The notes beneath the pieces were generated by a model. It did no database searches, was not told where the DNA came from, and saw only the letters and a program-made list of their open reading frames with translations. Shown here in pieces: positions 10,659 through 21,884 of a stretch of 64,000 bases of DNA. Each line of letters opens with the position of its first letter. Positions within the stretch are counted from its first letter, which is position 1. Origin of the DNA: Pyrenopolyporus hunteri (Eukaryota > Ascomycota > Sordariomycetes > Xylariales > Hypoxylaceae); the NCBI GenBank assembly GCA_902806595.1, contig CADCXC010000046.1:310001-374000 (forward strand), written 5' to 3'. Position numbers and translations under genes: made by a program.

Positions 10659-12558
10659 TCACGGGGCTGGCGTATGGCTCCGCAATCTCACATGCGCCGG
10701 CATGCCATCCTTCGGATGAACCGGGCCCCCTCCAATGCCGTAGAGACGCTCGCCATCAACAATATGAGTAGGGGTAGCCTTGGGGCCTCTAATATATTGA
10801 GTGGTATGGTTAGCAAACATTGGGTAAATATTCATAAGTCACGCTAACGTATTCCAAGATGATAGGTACTTACTGCTTCTTATCCCATTTTTCCCACGCC
10901 TCTTCAATATCAAAAGTGCGAGCAATCAATATGGAAACTAATCTGAGTTCGACCATCGCCAGTTCCATCCCGATGCAGTTCCTCGGTCCAAGAGAAAACG
11001 GAGCCCAGGCTTCCTTCGTAGCGACGTACAACGGATCACCTTCGGCGGCCATCCAACGCTCCGGTAAACATTCGTCCGGTCGAGGCCAGTAGTCGGGATT
11101 TTGTTGGAGTCCGTAAACGGCTGTCCAAGGCCCGAACCCATTTAAAGGATATCTAGTCGACGAACCTAGAGGAGTGACGGAAAACCCGGGGATGGATTCG
11201 CTCTGACGTACGGTCGCTGCAAGAGGATAGAGCCTCAGAGTTTCTTTTATCACGCCCAACGTGTATGGAAGTGAGTATAAAAGATGAGGCGATGCGATCA
11301 AAGTCTCCATTGCTTTATCCGGGTCCGGCCCTAGCACAGAATCATGTTCCGCTCTAAGCTTGGCTAAGCAATCCGGATTATCCTGCAGTATTTTCACCAT
11401 GAAGCAGATAGTCGATGAGGTCGTATCGTGGCCCGCAAACATGAACGTCTTCAAGTTTCCTATAAGCGCATCGATGAATGTATCATCGGGGTTACTTCTG
11501 GAGGCGCCGGAGTTATCCTTGTCGACAGATTTCACGGCCAGATCAATAATCGTCATTTTCTTTTGACGGGTCCCGTTATCCGGCTGTAACTTGTTCTGTA
11601 TACTCGGAAGCAGGATCTCACGCATGATGTGATTATTGCGCTTAATAGCTGAGTGATACCGAACTTGCTGGAAGAACCGAAAGATGGCTGGAGTGTGGGA
11701 TAACTCCCCCATAACCCGAAGTTGGTCAACTAGAGCGGCCTTAAATGGGCTATCTGATGGCCTTGACTGCTCATGAAGCCGTAGGTCACTATTTGTTGTT
11801 AGTGGACTGAAAAGTAGGTATTATCAGTCATGTAGTCTTATCACTTACATGGATGCTCTCACAATGACGTCGAAGGTTAGGTTGGTTGTCTTCTGCTCAA
11901 GCTGGAATACTGGTCCCCATCCACCATCTTTACCTGCCAACTTCTTGAGTCCGTCGGCGAATACTTGGGCCTCTTCGATAAGTTCTGGGAGCAAGGCTGT
12001 TAAGTTTCGTGGGCTGAAGCCGGGGTTGAACATGGACCGCCACTTCTTCCACTGCTCGCCTTCCAGACAGAGTATATCCCGACCTCCTGTTAACGGACCC
12101 ATATATTCGACGACGACATGATCCTTCGGAAGGCTTTTAGCCTGCGTGAATTGGGACGTAGCGACGGCATCATACGACAGCGCAAGGGACCTTGTCACGG
12201 GCCAAAGATCCAGGTAAACCACCGGAGGTAATCGATCACGATCTGGGAAGTACTTTTTGACATTTCTAGCAAGCCAGTTGTGAAACCAGTATATGTTGAT
12301 ATCTGGGGGATGAGCAGCGCGAAATTCAGCCAAAATAGGGATATGACCGAACAACAGGGAATGAGGTAGGACAGCCTTCGATAATTGAACAGTGGTTAGG
12401 ATTGGAAATGCTTAGCTTTGACTGGTGATAGGATAACTCACGATTCCCTGGGCTCTGAGAGCCCTTACTCTGCTCCGTTCAACATATGCCCTATAAAAGA
12501 AGCGTATCACAGCCACGACAACTAGGGCGCCAAAGCCCCGCACTAAAAGCGGGAACAT
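10659..12558 (-). CDS. Cytochrome P450 monooxygenase, membrane-anchored
   Basis: Four exons are used from the ATG at 12558: 12442-12558, 11849-12375, 10874-11806 and 10659-10788. Introns are 66, 42 and 85 nt, all in phase, giving 568 aa. An upstream in-frame ATG at 12642 would add 28 residues; I preferred 12558 because MFPLLVRGFGALVVVAVIRF then gives the usual N-terminal membrane anchor. The helix I motif is AGHDTTSS (about 339-346), the ExxR is ETLR (403-406), the PERW motif is present, and the heme loop is FSLGPRNCIG (Cys492). The last exon supplies the conserved tail GERLYGIGGGPVHPKDGMP, which the splice restores. The 42-nt intron is near the lower limit for fungi. The family number and substrate cannot be assigned. 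No polyketide, terpene or peptide synthase is within view. Confidence 0.9.
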
Positions 12559-14793
12559 GATTTTAACCGCCGACGATGCAGTGAAACACGCCTTCGGTGT
12601 GCTCTTGCAGCTGATGTGGAAGCGGATATGGTTTACTCCCAACGGCCAAGTGTAGGTGCTTGGTTTTCGATAAGATTATAATTATCATTATAATAACGTG
12701 GGTCATCTTAATAACTAGGGAAAAAAAAATTCGGCTGTTCGTACGTCGGGCTTATCCCTTTTCTTTACGAATACGGGCTCGCTTAATACGTGTTTTTTAC
12801 ACCACTTCGACACGTTTATACGATTTATTAATATCGTTTTTAAAAGGACGGTTAGTTATTTACTATAAAACCGTTAACCCGTTAAAACGTTAAAAAAATA
12901 ATATAAGTTATATATATACGTATAAATAATTAAAAAAAAATAATATAATCGTATATTTAATTTTATAAAAATAATATAATACGAAAAAAAATAATATAAT
13001 ATACGATTAACGAATTTTTAAAAAAAAAAATTTTATACGTATTATTATAATAATAAAAATATTTTTATATATTTAAAATTTATAACCGTATAATTATATT
13101 ATTTTAAAAATAAAATATATTATATATTAATAATTTTAAAATTATAATATTTTTTAAAAAAATATTTATATATTTATCGAATAAATATATAAATAAAAAA
13201 TACTTAAATATTTAAATAAATAATTACGTATATAATTTATTATATATTAATAATTAATATTTTTAAAAATAAAAAATTAAAAAAATAATTAAAATAATTA
13301 AAAATAATAATTAAATTAATTAATTTTCGAAATATTTAAATTTTTAAACCGTATATTTCTACTTATTTTATTTAATTAATTATAGATTTTTATCATTTAA
13401 GAATTCTTTTACGGCTTATATCATTAATTTTCAATTATTTTAACGGGTTAGCGGTTTGGGGGGAATGGCCCACCATAAAAAGTCCTATCCATGCTAAAAT
13501 ATCTGCCAGCAGCTTATTGGTTTGCTAGGTGTGTCGCCAGCTAGCCCAGTTGGGGTAAGTGCTTATACCACTATGTTCTAGAAATACGCTAAATGTTGGG
13601 TAATGCCCGCTAAGTTTTAGCGGATATTATTGGGAAGTTAGGCGTTGGATATAGCCTTGGTATTGCATAATACACTTAAGAAATGAGACGGCTGACGCAT
13701 TTTCTTGGTATAGACAAAACTTTGAGAGAGAGTTAGTTAGTTATATGGGCGAAATGGGCTTGTTGTTAATGTCAAGCCATATTATTTTCATTTTCAATGA
13801 AGTCTCGGACAATAAGTTAAGCTTGTTGAAGGGATTACTGTCCGTCCCCCGCCTGAAAGAGAATGTCTACTCGCGGGGTTCATGTAGAAGACGCACATAA
13901 CACTCACCAAGGAATCTACCGCACTACGCCCCAAACAAGATATCGAATATATTTAAGCCATTTTTCATCTAGAAGAATCAACAATCCTTGTGCCGTGCTT
14001 CTCGTTCCGCTTTAGAAAACCTTCTGACTCCGAAAGGTTGATATACCAAATTACCTGTATACGCGCCCCAACGACAGCCCCGCTACGGCTAGCGAGTTCA
14101 ATGGTTCTGAGCGTCGATACTACCAGACTTTTGGGGTACGGGACGATCTACTAGGTTGGTATTCTTATATCCGCTGCGCGGAGGATCGATATTCCAAGTT
14201 AGACACTATGATGGTACCTAGCTGCTAAAGAGTAACCCGCTTGGTCCTCAGCGTCGTCCTGACCATACGACAACATGTAATGGTAGTAACAGAAGAAAAT
14301 AAAAATAGGGTTTAAATAAACTTATATTGATCGAATCCATATTCCTTGCTGCATAGCCGTTCATCTCTTCATTGGCTCTCTTAGATCATTCAGATAATAG
14401 GAAGGTCACTCTCGGGACGTAGAGACAGCCGCCGCGGCCAATTTGGCATTTGATGCGCTCGAATCGGAGAACTTTGGGCATTCCCGGAAACCTGGTTACC
14501 CGCACCTATAAGGACCTATACCTTACATGTAGTCCAGAGCAGGTTCCAATAGAAATTGGATTGTAATAGGTGGGAATATTGCCATTAGAGATATAGGAAC
14601 CATTTGGGAGGTTATGCCCTTCCCCTATTTCTTCATTATGTGATAAAAGATAAAAATTCATATAAATATAGTCTTAGAATCGCCAATGATCGTATTAACC
14701 TCGTTAAGAGGTGGGTAATGTACCTACATACCTAACTACCCTATCTACCTATGCGCCTCTTATACAATCGAAAGTAAAGGAACCGCATCTCAA
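12559..14793. other. Intergenic with AT-rich mobile-element relic
   Basis: Contains the AT-rich inverted-ended island listed separately. The flank at 12660-12866 is also AT-rich and partly depleted of non-CpG cytosine. The stretch 13460-14793 shows no gene; a TATA-like TATAAATA lies at 14661-14668, 126 bp before the GH43 start. Confidence 0.5.
12867..13457. mobile_element. AT-rich RIP-like island with imperfect terminal inverted repeats
   Basis: The left end reads AAACCGTTAACCCGTTAAAA. The complement of the right end (13438-13457) reads AAACCGCTAACCCGTTAAAA, 19 of 20 matching, with weaker similarity for about 20 bp further inward. Between them lies about 590 bp of extreme AT content. From 12901 to about 13320 almost every C is in CpG, and there is no CpA or TpG. 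That is the pattern expected after RIP on both strands. No reading frame survives and no target duplication was found. It could be a dead DNA transposon, a MITE, or a chance pairing of AT-rich edges. The RIP-like bias is plain; the transposon identity is inferred. Confidence 0.55.
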
Positions 14794-16449
14794 ATGCATA
14801 TGCCGACTCTCGTCAAGTTTGGCCTTCTCGTTGGCTATTTTTCTTCTTTCCTGGCAGCGAAACCCTTGGCTTCCCAAGATGCTGCTAACGCCGACGAATT
14901 CCCCAACCCCGTCCTTTGGGAAGACTACCCGGACCTCGATGTGTTTCGGGTAGGCGACACATTCTATTATTCGTCGTCGACGTTTGCTTATTCTCCCGGC
15001 GCGCCGGTATTGAAATCGTATAATCTGGTCGACTGGGAGCCCGTCTCGCACAGCGTGCCTGAGCTGAACTTCGGAGCCAAATACAATCTGAACGGGAATG
15101 GCCGGGCGTATGTGAAAGGTATCTGGGCAAGCAGTCTCCGCTATCGCGCCTCGAATGATATGTTCTACTGGATCGGATGCGTCGAAAGCGGCAAGACGTA
15201 CATCTGGACCGCGGCTGGCACAGGCGCTGGGAAAAATGGAGGCGAGGTATCAGAGTGGAAGTGGGAAAGTCACACGCCCCTCAATACCTGCTACTACGAC
15301 TGCGGATTGCTGGTAGATGATGACGATACTATGTACGTTGCGTACGGGAACTCTAGGATCTCAGTGGCACAATTATCTGCTGATGGCCTGAGCCAGGTCA
15401 GGTCACAGCAGGTTTACACGTCCAGCGGTGGAACAGTCGAGGGTTCGCGGTTGTACAAGATCAACGGTACCTACTATATCTTCATAACCAGACCAGCGGA
15501 CGCAGAGCTGGTTCTCAAGTCGAATAGTCCGTTCGGCCCGTATCAAATGCGCACGCTGGTTTCTAGAATCAACGGACCGCTAGCGAACGCCGGCTTCGCC
15601 CATCAGGGAGGTATTGTCGATACTCCAGACGGTCGGTGGTACTACGTGGCGTTTATGGACGCCTACCCGGGTGGGCGCATCCCCGTCATGGCCCCTTTGA
15701 CATGGACCGCTGACGGATGGCCGCAGCTAGTCACGGATGGCGGTAGTTGGGGTAAAACCTATCCCATGCCAATTCAGACCGACAAGGCGGTTGCGTCACC
15801 GGTGGGAAAAGATGAGTTTAAGGGTGCAAGTTTGAGTCACGAATGGGAGTGGAATCACAACCCTGACGCGACTAAGTGGCGTCTTGCGGGTGATACGGAC
15901 GGCGGTCTTATATTACAGACAGCAGATATAACCACGGACTTATTCGCCGCCCGCAACACACTCACACATCGCATTATCGGGCCTAAGTCCACCGGTACGT
16001 TCCACCTCGACATCAGCAGGATGACGGATGGCGACCGTGCCGGTGCAGTGCTGTTTCGGGACCGGGCGGCGTACATTGGAGTTTGGAAGGAGGGCGATGC
16101 ATCGAACATTGTCATGGTCAATAATTTGATTATGTCCGAAAGTTCGTGGCAGACCACGGCCAACGGTACGGTTGCCGCTACCGAACGGTCGATACTGAAG
16201 GGCGCTACAGAAGTCTGGTTGCGTGTTCAAGCTGATATTACCCCAGCATTTGGGATGAGCCAGGAAAGGACTACGACTTTTTCGTATAGTACGGATGGCG
16301 TCCGTTTCACCACTCTAGGTCCAAACTTCTCAATGAGCAACTCGTGGAGGTATTTCACAGGGTATAGGTATGGGGTTTTTAACTACGCTACTAAAGCGCT
16401 GGGCGGCCAGGTTAAGGTCAAAAGTTTCACGATGGAGCTTGTGGACTAG
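14794..16449 (+). CDS. Glycoside hydrolase family 43, secreted
   Basis: A single exon encodes 551 aa. Residues 1-22 are a signal peptide ending FLAAK; translation may instead start at Met3. The five-bladed propeller begins at NPVLWEDYPDLDVFRVGDTF, where Asp47 aligns with the catalytic base of the usual YPDPS motif. YYDCGLLVDDD holds the pKa-setting Asp169, and GTVEGSRLYK holds the acid Glu216. After about residue 340 a second beta-rich domain follows (DEFKGASLSHEWEWNHNP, then AGAVLFRD), as in GH43 enzymes with a C-terminal beta-sandwich. Expected activity is beta-xylosidase or alpha-L-arabinofuranosidase on xylan or arabinan side chains. It lies 0.8 kb upstream of, and on the same strand as, a GH62 gene, which favours arabinoxylan. 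A TATAAATA lies about 126 bp upstream. Confidence 0.92.
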   Translation: MHMPTLVKFGLLVGYFSSFLAAKPLASQDAANADEFPNPVLWEDYPDLDVFRVGDTFYYSSSTFAYSPGAPVLKSYNLVDWEPVSHSVPELNFGAKYNLNGNGRAYVKGIWASSLRYRASNDMFYWIGCVESGKTYIWTAAGTGAGKNGGEVSEWKWESHTPLNTCYYDCGLLVDDDDTMYVAYGNSRISVAQLSADGLSQVRSQQVYTSSGGTVEGSRLYKINGTYYIFITRPADAELVLKSNSPFGPYQMRTLVSRINGPLANAGFAHQGGIVDTPDGRWYYVAFMDAYPGGRIPVMAPLTWTADGWPQLVTDGGSWGKTYPMPIQTDKAVASPVGKDEFKGASLSHEWEWNHNPDATKWRLAGDTDGGLILQTADITTDLFAARNTLTHRIIGPKSTGTFHLDISRMTDGDRAGAVLFRDRAAYIGVWKEGDASNIVMVNNLIMSESSWQTTANGTVAATERSILKGATEVWLRVQADITPAFGMSQERTTTFSYSTDGVRFTTLGPNFSMSNSWRYFTGYRYGVFNYATKALGGQVKVKSFTMELVD

Positions 16450-17261
16450 ACTAGTAATAACTCTGTATAATTACTAGGATAAATACGCATGACTCCGTTC
16501 TTCGTTCAATTGTTAGAGTGTTCTAAATCCTCCCTCTTCGCAAGTTTTCACTTTGCGCAAGTAATCGACAGTAGTATCTGGGTCGCAATGTTTCCCTCGT
16601 AGCCTCTTACTAGTCGAATATCGCGCCCCCTTATCATTCCATTGGCGTTGCTAATGGGACTCGCCCCTGGGACTAACAAGCTCCCACCGGACCAGGATCT
16701 AAGAAACTAAGGCTATCCAGGTTGGATTCGGAATGTCAGATGCCGTTTCCCCTAATTTAAAAGGAATAGTTGCGCTTCAATAAGGAACGGATTTTTATAT
16801 GTCTTTAGGAGAGGATAGAGCCCAAAGCGCACTGATAGGAGCGCATGTATCGAGCTATCTGGGCGCGCAAGGGATTTACGACGGTTCCAGACTCCCCACA
16901 TCCGCCCAGAATCTAAGCCGCGCGGAGTCGCTTAACCCCGTATTTGGTAGATGCGGAAGCTACCCTGATATGCTCGGGTTCCCTATGAAGACATACGAAG
17001 ACAGCTGCGCAAACTTAACCGCCAAAGAAGTAGAATCGCGGAACTAGGTGAGCGAGTGAGTCGGGTCGTCAGAGAACCCCCCTCGGAGGTTGGGGTAGTA
17101 ATGGAAGAATATGCCAAAGTCACGAAGATGCTGGCGACCTGGAAAGATCCGGCGTGATTGGGGGTATATAACCCGACGATGTTCCTCCAAGCTTTTGCAT
17201 CCAAATACTCGACCTCTTCTTCACTGTCTTCTGTGTCTCTTCGAAAAGAGGAAGTGTTACG
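16450..17261. other. Intergenic between GH43 and GH62
   Basis: Holds the GH62 promoter. An 82-codon open frame at 16799-17047 has no signal peptide or recognisable family and is not called. No full XlnR GGCTAAA was found here. Confidence 0.5.
17165..17171 (+). promoter_or_regulatory. TATA box of the GH62 gene
   Basis: TATATAA lies 90 bp before the GH62 ATG, a typical distance for a fungal secreted-enzyme gene. Confidence 0.6.
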
Positions 17262-18260
17262 ATGAAACTTATTAAGGCTAATGCTAGCTTGTCGTCGACC
17301 GGCACCGTGTTGCTAGCGTTGACGGCGGCTGTCGTAGCGCAGACGAACACCACGTGCACTCTACCGTCGACGTACCGCTGGACATCAACTGGCCCGCTAG
17401 CGGAACCGAAATCAGGATGGGTTTCGCTTAAAGACTTCACCGCCGTTGTGTACAACGGCCAGAAGCTTGTGTATGCGACGAACCATGATGCAGGGTCAAA
17501 CTGGGGCTCGCTGAACTTCGGTCTCTTCACGGACTGGTCTGAAATGGCTACGGTAAGCCAGAACAAGATGAACTCTGGCACCGTCGCACCTACACTCTTT
17601 TACTTCGCTCCGAAAAGCATCTGGGTGCTTGCTCATCAATGGGGCCCAACCTCATTTTCCTACCGGACGTCGAGTGATCCGACGGACGTGTCGAAATGGT
17701 CGGCAGCGCAGCCACTATATACCGGGAAAATCTCCGACTCCAGCACTGGCCCCATCGACCAGACACTCATTGGCGACGACACAAATATGTACCTATTCTT
17801 CGCAGGAGATAACGGCAAGATATACCGAGCTAGTATGCCTATCGGAAATTTCCCAGGCAATTTCGGCGCATCAGCAACGGTGATCATGAGCGACACGAGG
17901 AACAATCTATTCGAAGCAGTTCAGGTTTACACCGTCCAAGGCCAGAACCAATACCTGATGATCGTCGAGGCGATTGGATCAAATGGACGGTACTTCCGTT
18001 CATTCACGGCTACCAGTCTGAACGGCTCATGGACACCACAGGCTACATCCGAAAGTAAACCTTTTGCCGGCAAGGCGAACACTGACGCCACTTGGACTAA
18101 CGACATAAGCCACGGCGATTTAGTCCGCAGCGACCCTGACCAAACAATGACCATCGACCCATGCAACCTGCAATTGCTCTATCAGGGACGAAATCCCAGT
18201 TCCGGTGGTGACTATGGCAAGTTACCTTACCGGCCCGGTCTTCTGACGCTACAAACGTAG
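17262..18260 (+). CDS. GH62 alpha-L-arabinofuranosidase, secreted
   Basis: A single exon encodes 332 aa, the normal size for a GH62 without a binding module. Residues 1-26 form the signal peptide (LALTAAVVAQ). The catalytic propeller starts at CTLPSTYRWTSTGPLAEPK. SGWVSLKDFTAVVYNG gives the base Asp58, GPIDQTLIGDDTNMYLFFAG gives Asp166, and NNLFEAVQVY gives the acid Glu218. AHQWGPTSFSYRTSSDP and YQGRNP are further GH62 hallmarks. The enzyme removes single arabinose units from arabinoxylan. It follows the GH43 gene on the same strand, so the two would strip and cut the same polymer. The start is fixed by the signal peptide and the upstream TATA. Confidence 0.96.
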   Translation: MKLIKANASLSSTGTVLLALTAAVVAQTNTTCTLPSTYRWTSTGPLAEPKSGWVSLKDFTAVVYNGQKLVYATNHDAGSNWGSLNFGLFTDWSEMATVSQNKMNSGTVAPTLFYFAPKSIWVLAHQWGPTSFSYRTSSDPTDVSKWSAAQPLYTGKISDSSTGPIDQTLIGDDTNMYLFFAGDNGKIYRASMPIGNFPGNFGASATVIMSDTRNNLFEAVQVYTVQGQNQYLMIVEAIGSNGRYFRSFTATSLNGSWTPQATSESKPFAGKANTDATWTNDISHGDLVRSDPDQTMTIDPCNLQLLYQGRNPSSGGDYGKLPYRPGLLTLQT

Positions 18261-19469
18261 GATATGTTGTAGGTAGATCATAATGCTCGCGGACTATTAG
18301 GGCGTAGGAGGGGTAGAAGTGGCGGGCCCAGCCTAGGGCTGAGCCAAGGGAAAGAGGGAGTTCAACAGTCCGGGTTTGTAAATAGTGGTATAAATAAATA
18401 AATAAAAATGCATACGATCATTCTTATTGATAGACCGGGAAGAGATGCATGAATAGGTATTTACAACAAAAAAAGAAGAAGAAAAAAAGGTGGGGGGTAA
18501 GGGGACTGTTAGTTGTAAGACCTAGCGGGTTAGCAACTCTTCTCCCCCTCTACTCACCCAAGATAGAGCATACCTTCTCTTACTGTACACAGATATTATG
18601 GTAGCTCGCAATTCGCCAAACGGGCAATTAAATGAAATGAGAGCTTCTATGACGCATCCACTTCTTCGATGAGGGCCATGCGTGCGGGAGCTGATTTGCA
18701 CACTATCGACCGTTCTATTCGCGGCCGTGAGCGCGAACAAAGGCAGCCGGAGGATATAGAGGAACCGTGTCTAGGGAATTCAGGCTCGCCTAGGGCACAG
18801 ACGAACACGGGTAAACCCGCCATAAGATCTACCACCTCTGAGAACCTAACTCCAGGACGAGGGTTTCAGGTAGGAATGTGTAAAGCTTATACACTGAATA
18901 GGCTTCGGTTATAAGTAAGACTGGGCTGGGTTCCAGGTACAAGATGCGACCGCGAAGAGAGAGAAAAAAAAAAGGTGAGTGAAGCTGCAAACACAAATGC
19001 CAGCCAACTTCAGGGATAATTCATAGTATCTGCCGACCACGTGATATTGGCGTGGGCATACGTTATGTAACAGCGGACTCGGACTTCCCCAGTCAGTCAG
19101 AGGCAGAGAAATTTCTCAGTTTCACGTTTTATACTCAATCCGAATATGTAATAGGAGGGCGGAGGTTCATCAATTCGAACACAGTCGCATTGAAACCATG
19201 ATCCGCCTCCGTCAAATGAATAGCCCAATGCCCTATTCCTCCGCTAACTTTTTCTTAGTTTGGCCTTAACTAAACAACTGCTGCTGGGTTCTCCGGGATT
19301 GAAAACATCTATAAACATACCGGCTTCCCCCCCCCCCCCCCCCCATGGTGCCTTAGTCATAGTCCCCCCATTCTTCGCCTCTAGTACTTCTTCGTTATCT
19401 GGGGACTTCCAGGAATTTCGGGTAACCCTAGACATCTTGTTAACTTCCGAGTCGCTTACGGTTGCAGGA
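18261..19469. other. Intergenic, no gene seen
   Basis: Contains a purine-rich tract near 18468-18490 and the poly-C run at 19327-19344. Nothing else was recognised. Confidence 0.5.
19327..19344. repeat. Homopolymer of 18 C
   Basis: An uninterrupted run of 18 cytosines downstream of the DUF1996 gene. Its length may be a sequencing or assembly artefact. Confidence 0.8.
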
Positions 19470-20684
19470 CTAGTTCGACGACTTACAAGAATCGATGTCT
19501 TCCTCGACATTCCTCTTAATCTTGCACTTGTTCTGATCGGCAATGGATTGCGTGGTTAACGTCGGGCAGGTGACGTAGCAGGGAGTATCCATAGTCCTTT
19601 GCAAGGCGTCACCCTTCCAGCCGAAGAGGTAGTCGCCGTGGCTGCCGTAACCAGTGCTGTACATCTTGGGTTAGAAATATTCCCGGATCTATACCGATAA
19701 CGTCGGCTGACTCACTGGTCGCCCATGCTCCAAACGAAAGGCTGCGAGCCATCCTCCAGCCACTCATTTGGATCATTAAAAGCCCGCGTATCCCATATAG
19801 TCTCATACATGAGCTGTGGAACAGGCACGGGATGGCTCTCGGGACAGGGACCCTGCGAGTCGAAGGTTCCGTTAACCGGGTACGACATATGGCTTATGTG
19901 GTCCGCAGTATCGAGGTTCTTGCCGTCCCAGCAACTACTCCTAGTTAGATATGGCCGCCCGACAATTTCGGTACATGTACGTGCGGCTGACTTACGTGGG
20001 GAACCGGATATTTGCCATAATCCCAGCCGGGCATGGCTTATTAGGAAGGTTACTGGTCTCGGGGAAACGAGTGATGAGGTCTTGCAAACACGTATACGTG
20101 ACCTGCTTTTTCTTGGTGGCTTGCTCAGCAGTTCGCGCCATTGCGTTGCCAACAAGCATACGAAAACCCTAAGCCGGTCAGCCCCGCCAGCTATTCTATC
20201 CAAAAGCATGAAGACCTTACGGGCTTGAAGGCCGTGACTTTCGACCGCTGCTGGTAGTCGGACAAGCCATTCTGCATGTAATAGACGGTCATACCACCAT
20301 CGGCGCCGTCGAACCCTACATTGGGTCGGATGGGAACACGCTTGAATGTTCCATTCCGGGCCCTGAAGAAAAGCACAGCCGTCCAATAGTTGGAGGTATC
20401 CTCTGTGAATTGACATGTCGTACAAGTCGACTCGCCAGGCATATCCTTAGCAGGGTCCATAGTGACATTGAGCGAGTTCTACATCGATTAGCCCCAAGTT
20501 AAACCTTCCACACCACGTGTCTCGGACTTACACCACCAATGATCTGGTGCAGATGTGGCGAGGGTGCCATCCCCGGGTTAACCAGGGGGTCGATACGGTC
20601 AACCACGAGTTGGGAGCACGAGAATCGAATCAACGCGTTCGCCGGCGCGGCCAGTGCCAGCGCGGCGAGCAAAGCCAACTGCAT
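19470..20684 (-). CDS. DUF1996 secreted protein
   Basis: Five exons: 20532-20684, 20221-20478, 19996-20168, 19716-19940 and 19470-19656. The introns are 52-59 nt and all in phase, giving 331 aa. Residues 1-18 are a signal peptide (MQLALLAALALAAPANAL). The DUF1996 hallmarks follow in order: RFSCSQLVVDRIDPLVNPG, PSPHLHQIIGGNSLNVTMDP, STCTTCQFTEDTSNYWTAVL, GGMTVYYMQNG, GFRMLVGNAMART, TCLQD, KPCPAGIMANIRFPT, CWDGKNLD, DHISHMSYPVNGTFDSQGPC, WSMGDHTGYGSHGDYLFGW, and a VEEDID stretch at the end. The function of this fungal family is not established. This member lacks the WSC repeats that some relatives carry. A GTAAGT near the stop could be a further donor, but the stop-ended form is full length. 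Confidence 0.92.
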
Positions 20685-21884
20685 CCTGTATATTAGAGTT
20701 GAAGTCGATGTCCTTGCGGCCGTCGTAAGGACAGCGTTGATAATTCTGGACAGGAGGGCTGTAGACAAGAATTGCGTCAAGCCCGGGTTTTTATTCGGTA
20801 GTCGCGGGGTTTCGATCTTCTCAGTTACTCGGTAGGCCTTCAAGTCGAACCATGCTACAAATTATAGTAGATAATCTGACTTTGCACAACGTGGCGTCCC
20901 ATGAGGCTTGGAGCCTGGTTGTATCCCGCGCCATGTCCACAATAGACGCAGGTAATCCCCGGTTCGGCCCTGTTCCGCAGTAAAGGGGGAGCGGATGTTG
21001 GTAAGCTTAAGACCAATTTAGCGCAACGTCCAATTGCCGGGCGCATGTCATGTTCTGCCTACTAATCTATATCCTCTGAAATGTGTCCAAGATAATATTA
21101 ACCGGAGTAGGAAGCGTTCATTTGATTATAGCCTCCGAACGGCGGCATGGGGTTGAGAATAAAACCGAGCCAATCAAATATATATGTTTAGGATATCATT
21201 CTAAGTCTCAAGCCCAACTTCAAAGAGTGCTATACTTTTTCTCATTACATCTAGGGGCGCCGAGCGCGCCGCTTTATCGAGTGAAACCTGAATACCAAAG
21301 ATAGGGAGCGCGAGTGTTCATATCTATACCTAAGTCAAGCAAGAGCACAAGGCTAAGTCCAAATCTAACTTATCTCAACCAATTTGAAGAAAGAATCCCT
21401 TTACGGCGCACGGAGAGGATTTTGTAATCCCGGGTTGGTGGAAATCGTTCAGGTTAACCTCTATCTAACCTTTCCGCCGTGCCGGGGTTACCCTATAATT
21501 AATAAGTTCTAGAACCATTGCAGTAGCCATGTGTTCGAAGCTTGCTAGCTTCTTCGAACCGACGACTCGGGTCTTCCATGGCCCTGAGTAACTACCTGGG
21601 TAGTTAACGTCGTTGCACGAAACTCTCGAAACTCATACCCATTCAACGTCGTAGCGCAATCGTCGAACAAATAGCTTCATTATGATCAGATAATTTTTCA
21701 TATGAGCTCGGGCCTGGAAAATGCCTGTTACAAGTAAAAATTGAAAACAAGTAATTCCTCTAGAGTACACTTTACAGCGTCCGGCTTCTGAGAACACCGA
21801 ATATTTAGAGAACGACGCAGATGCTCAATTCAACCCGAACAAATATCCTCAAATCATTTTTTTTTTAAAAAATTTCTCTTCATT
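20685..21884. other. Intergenic, no gene seen
   Basis: Upstream of the DUF1996 gene and downstream of the small cysteine-rich gene. No coding or RNA signal was recognised. Confidence 0.5.

Noticed and set aside
16799..17047. 82-codon frame between GH43 and GH62
   Set aside because: It lies in the GH62 promoter, with no motif or signal peptide.
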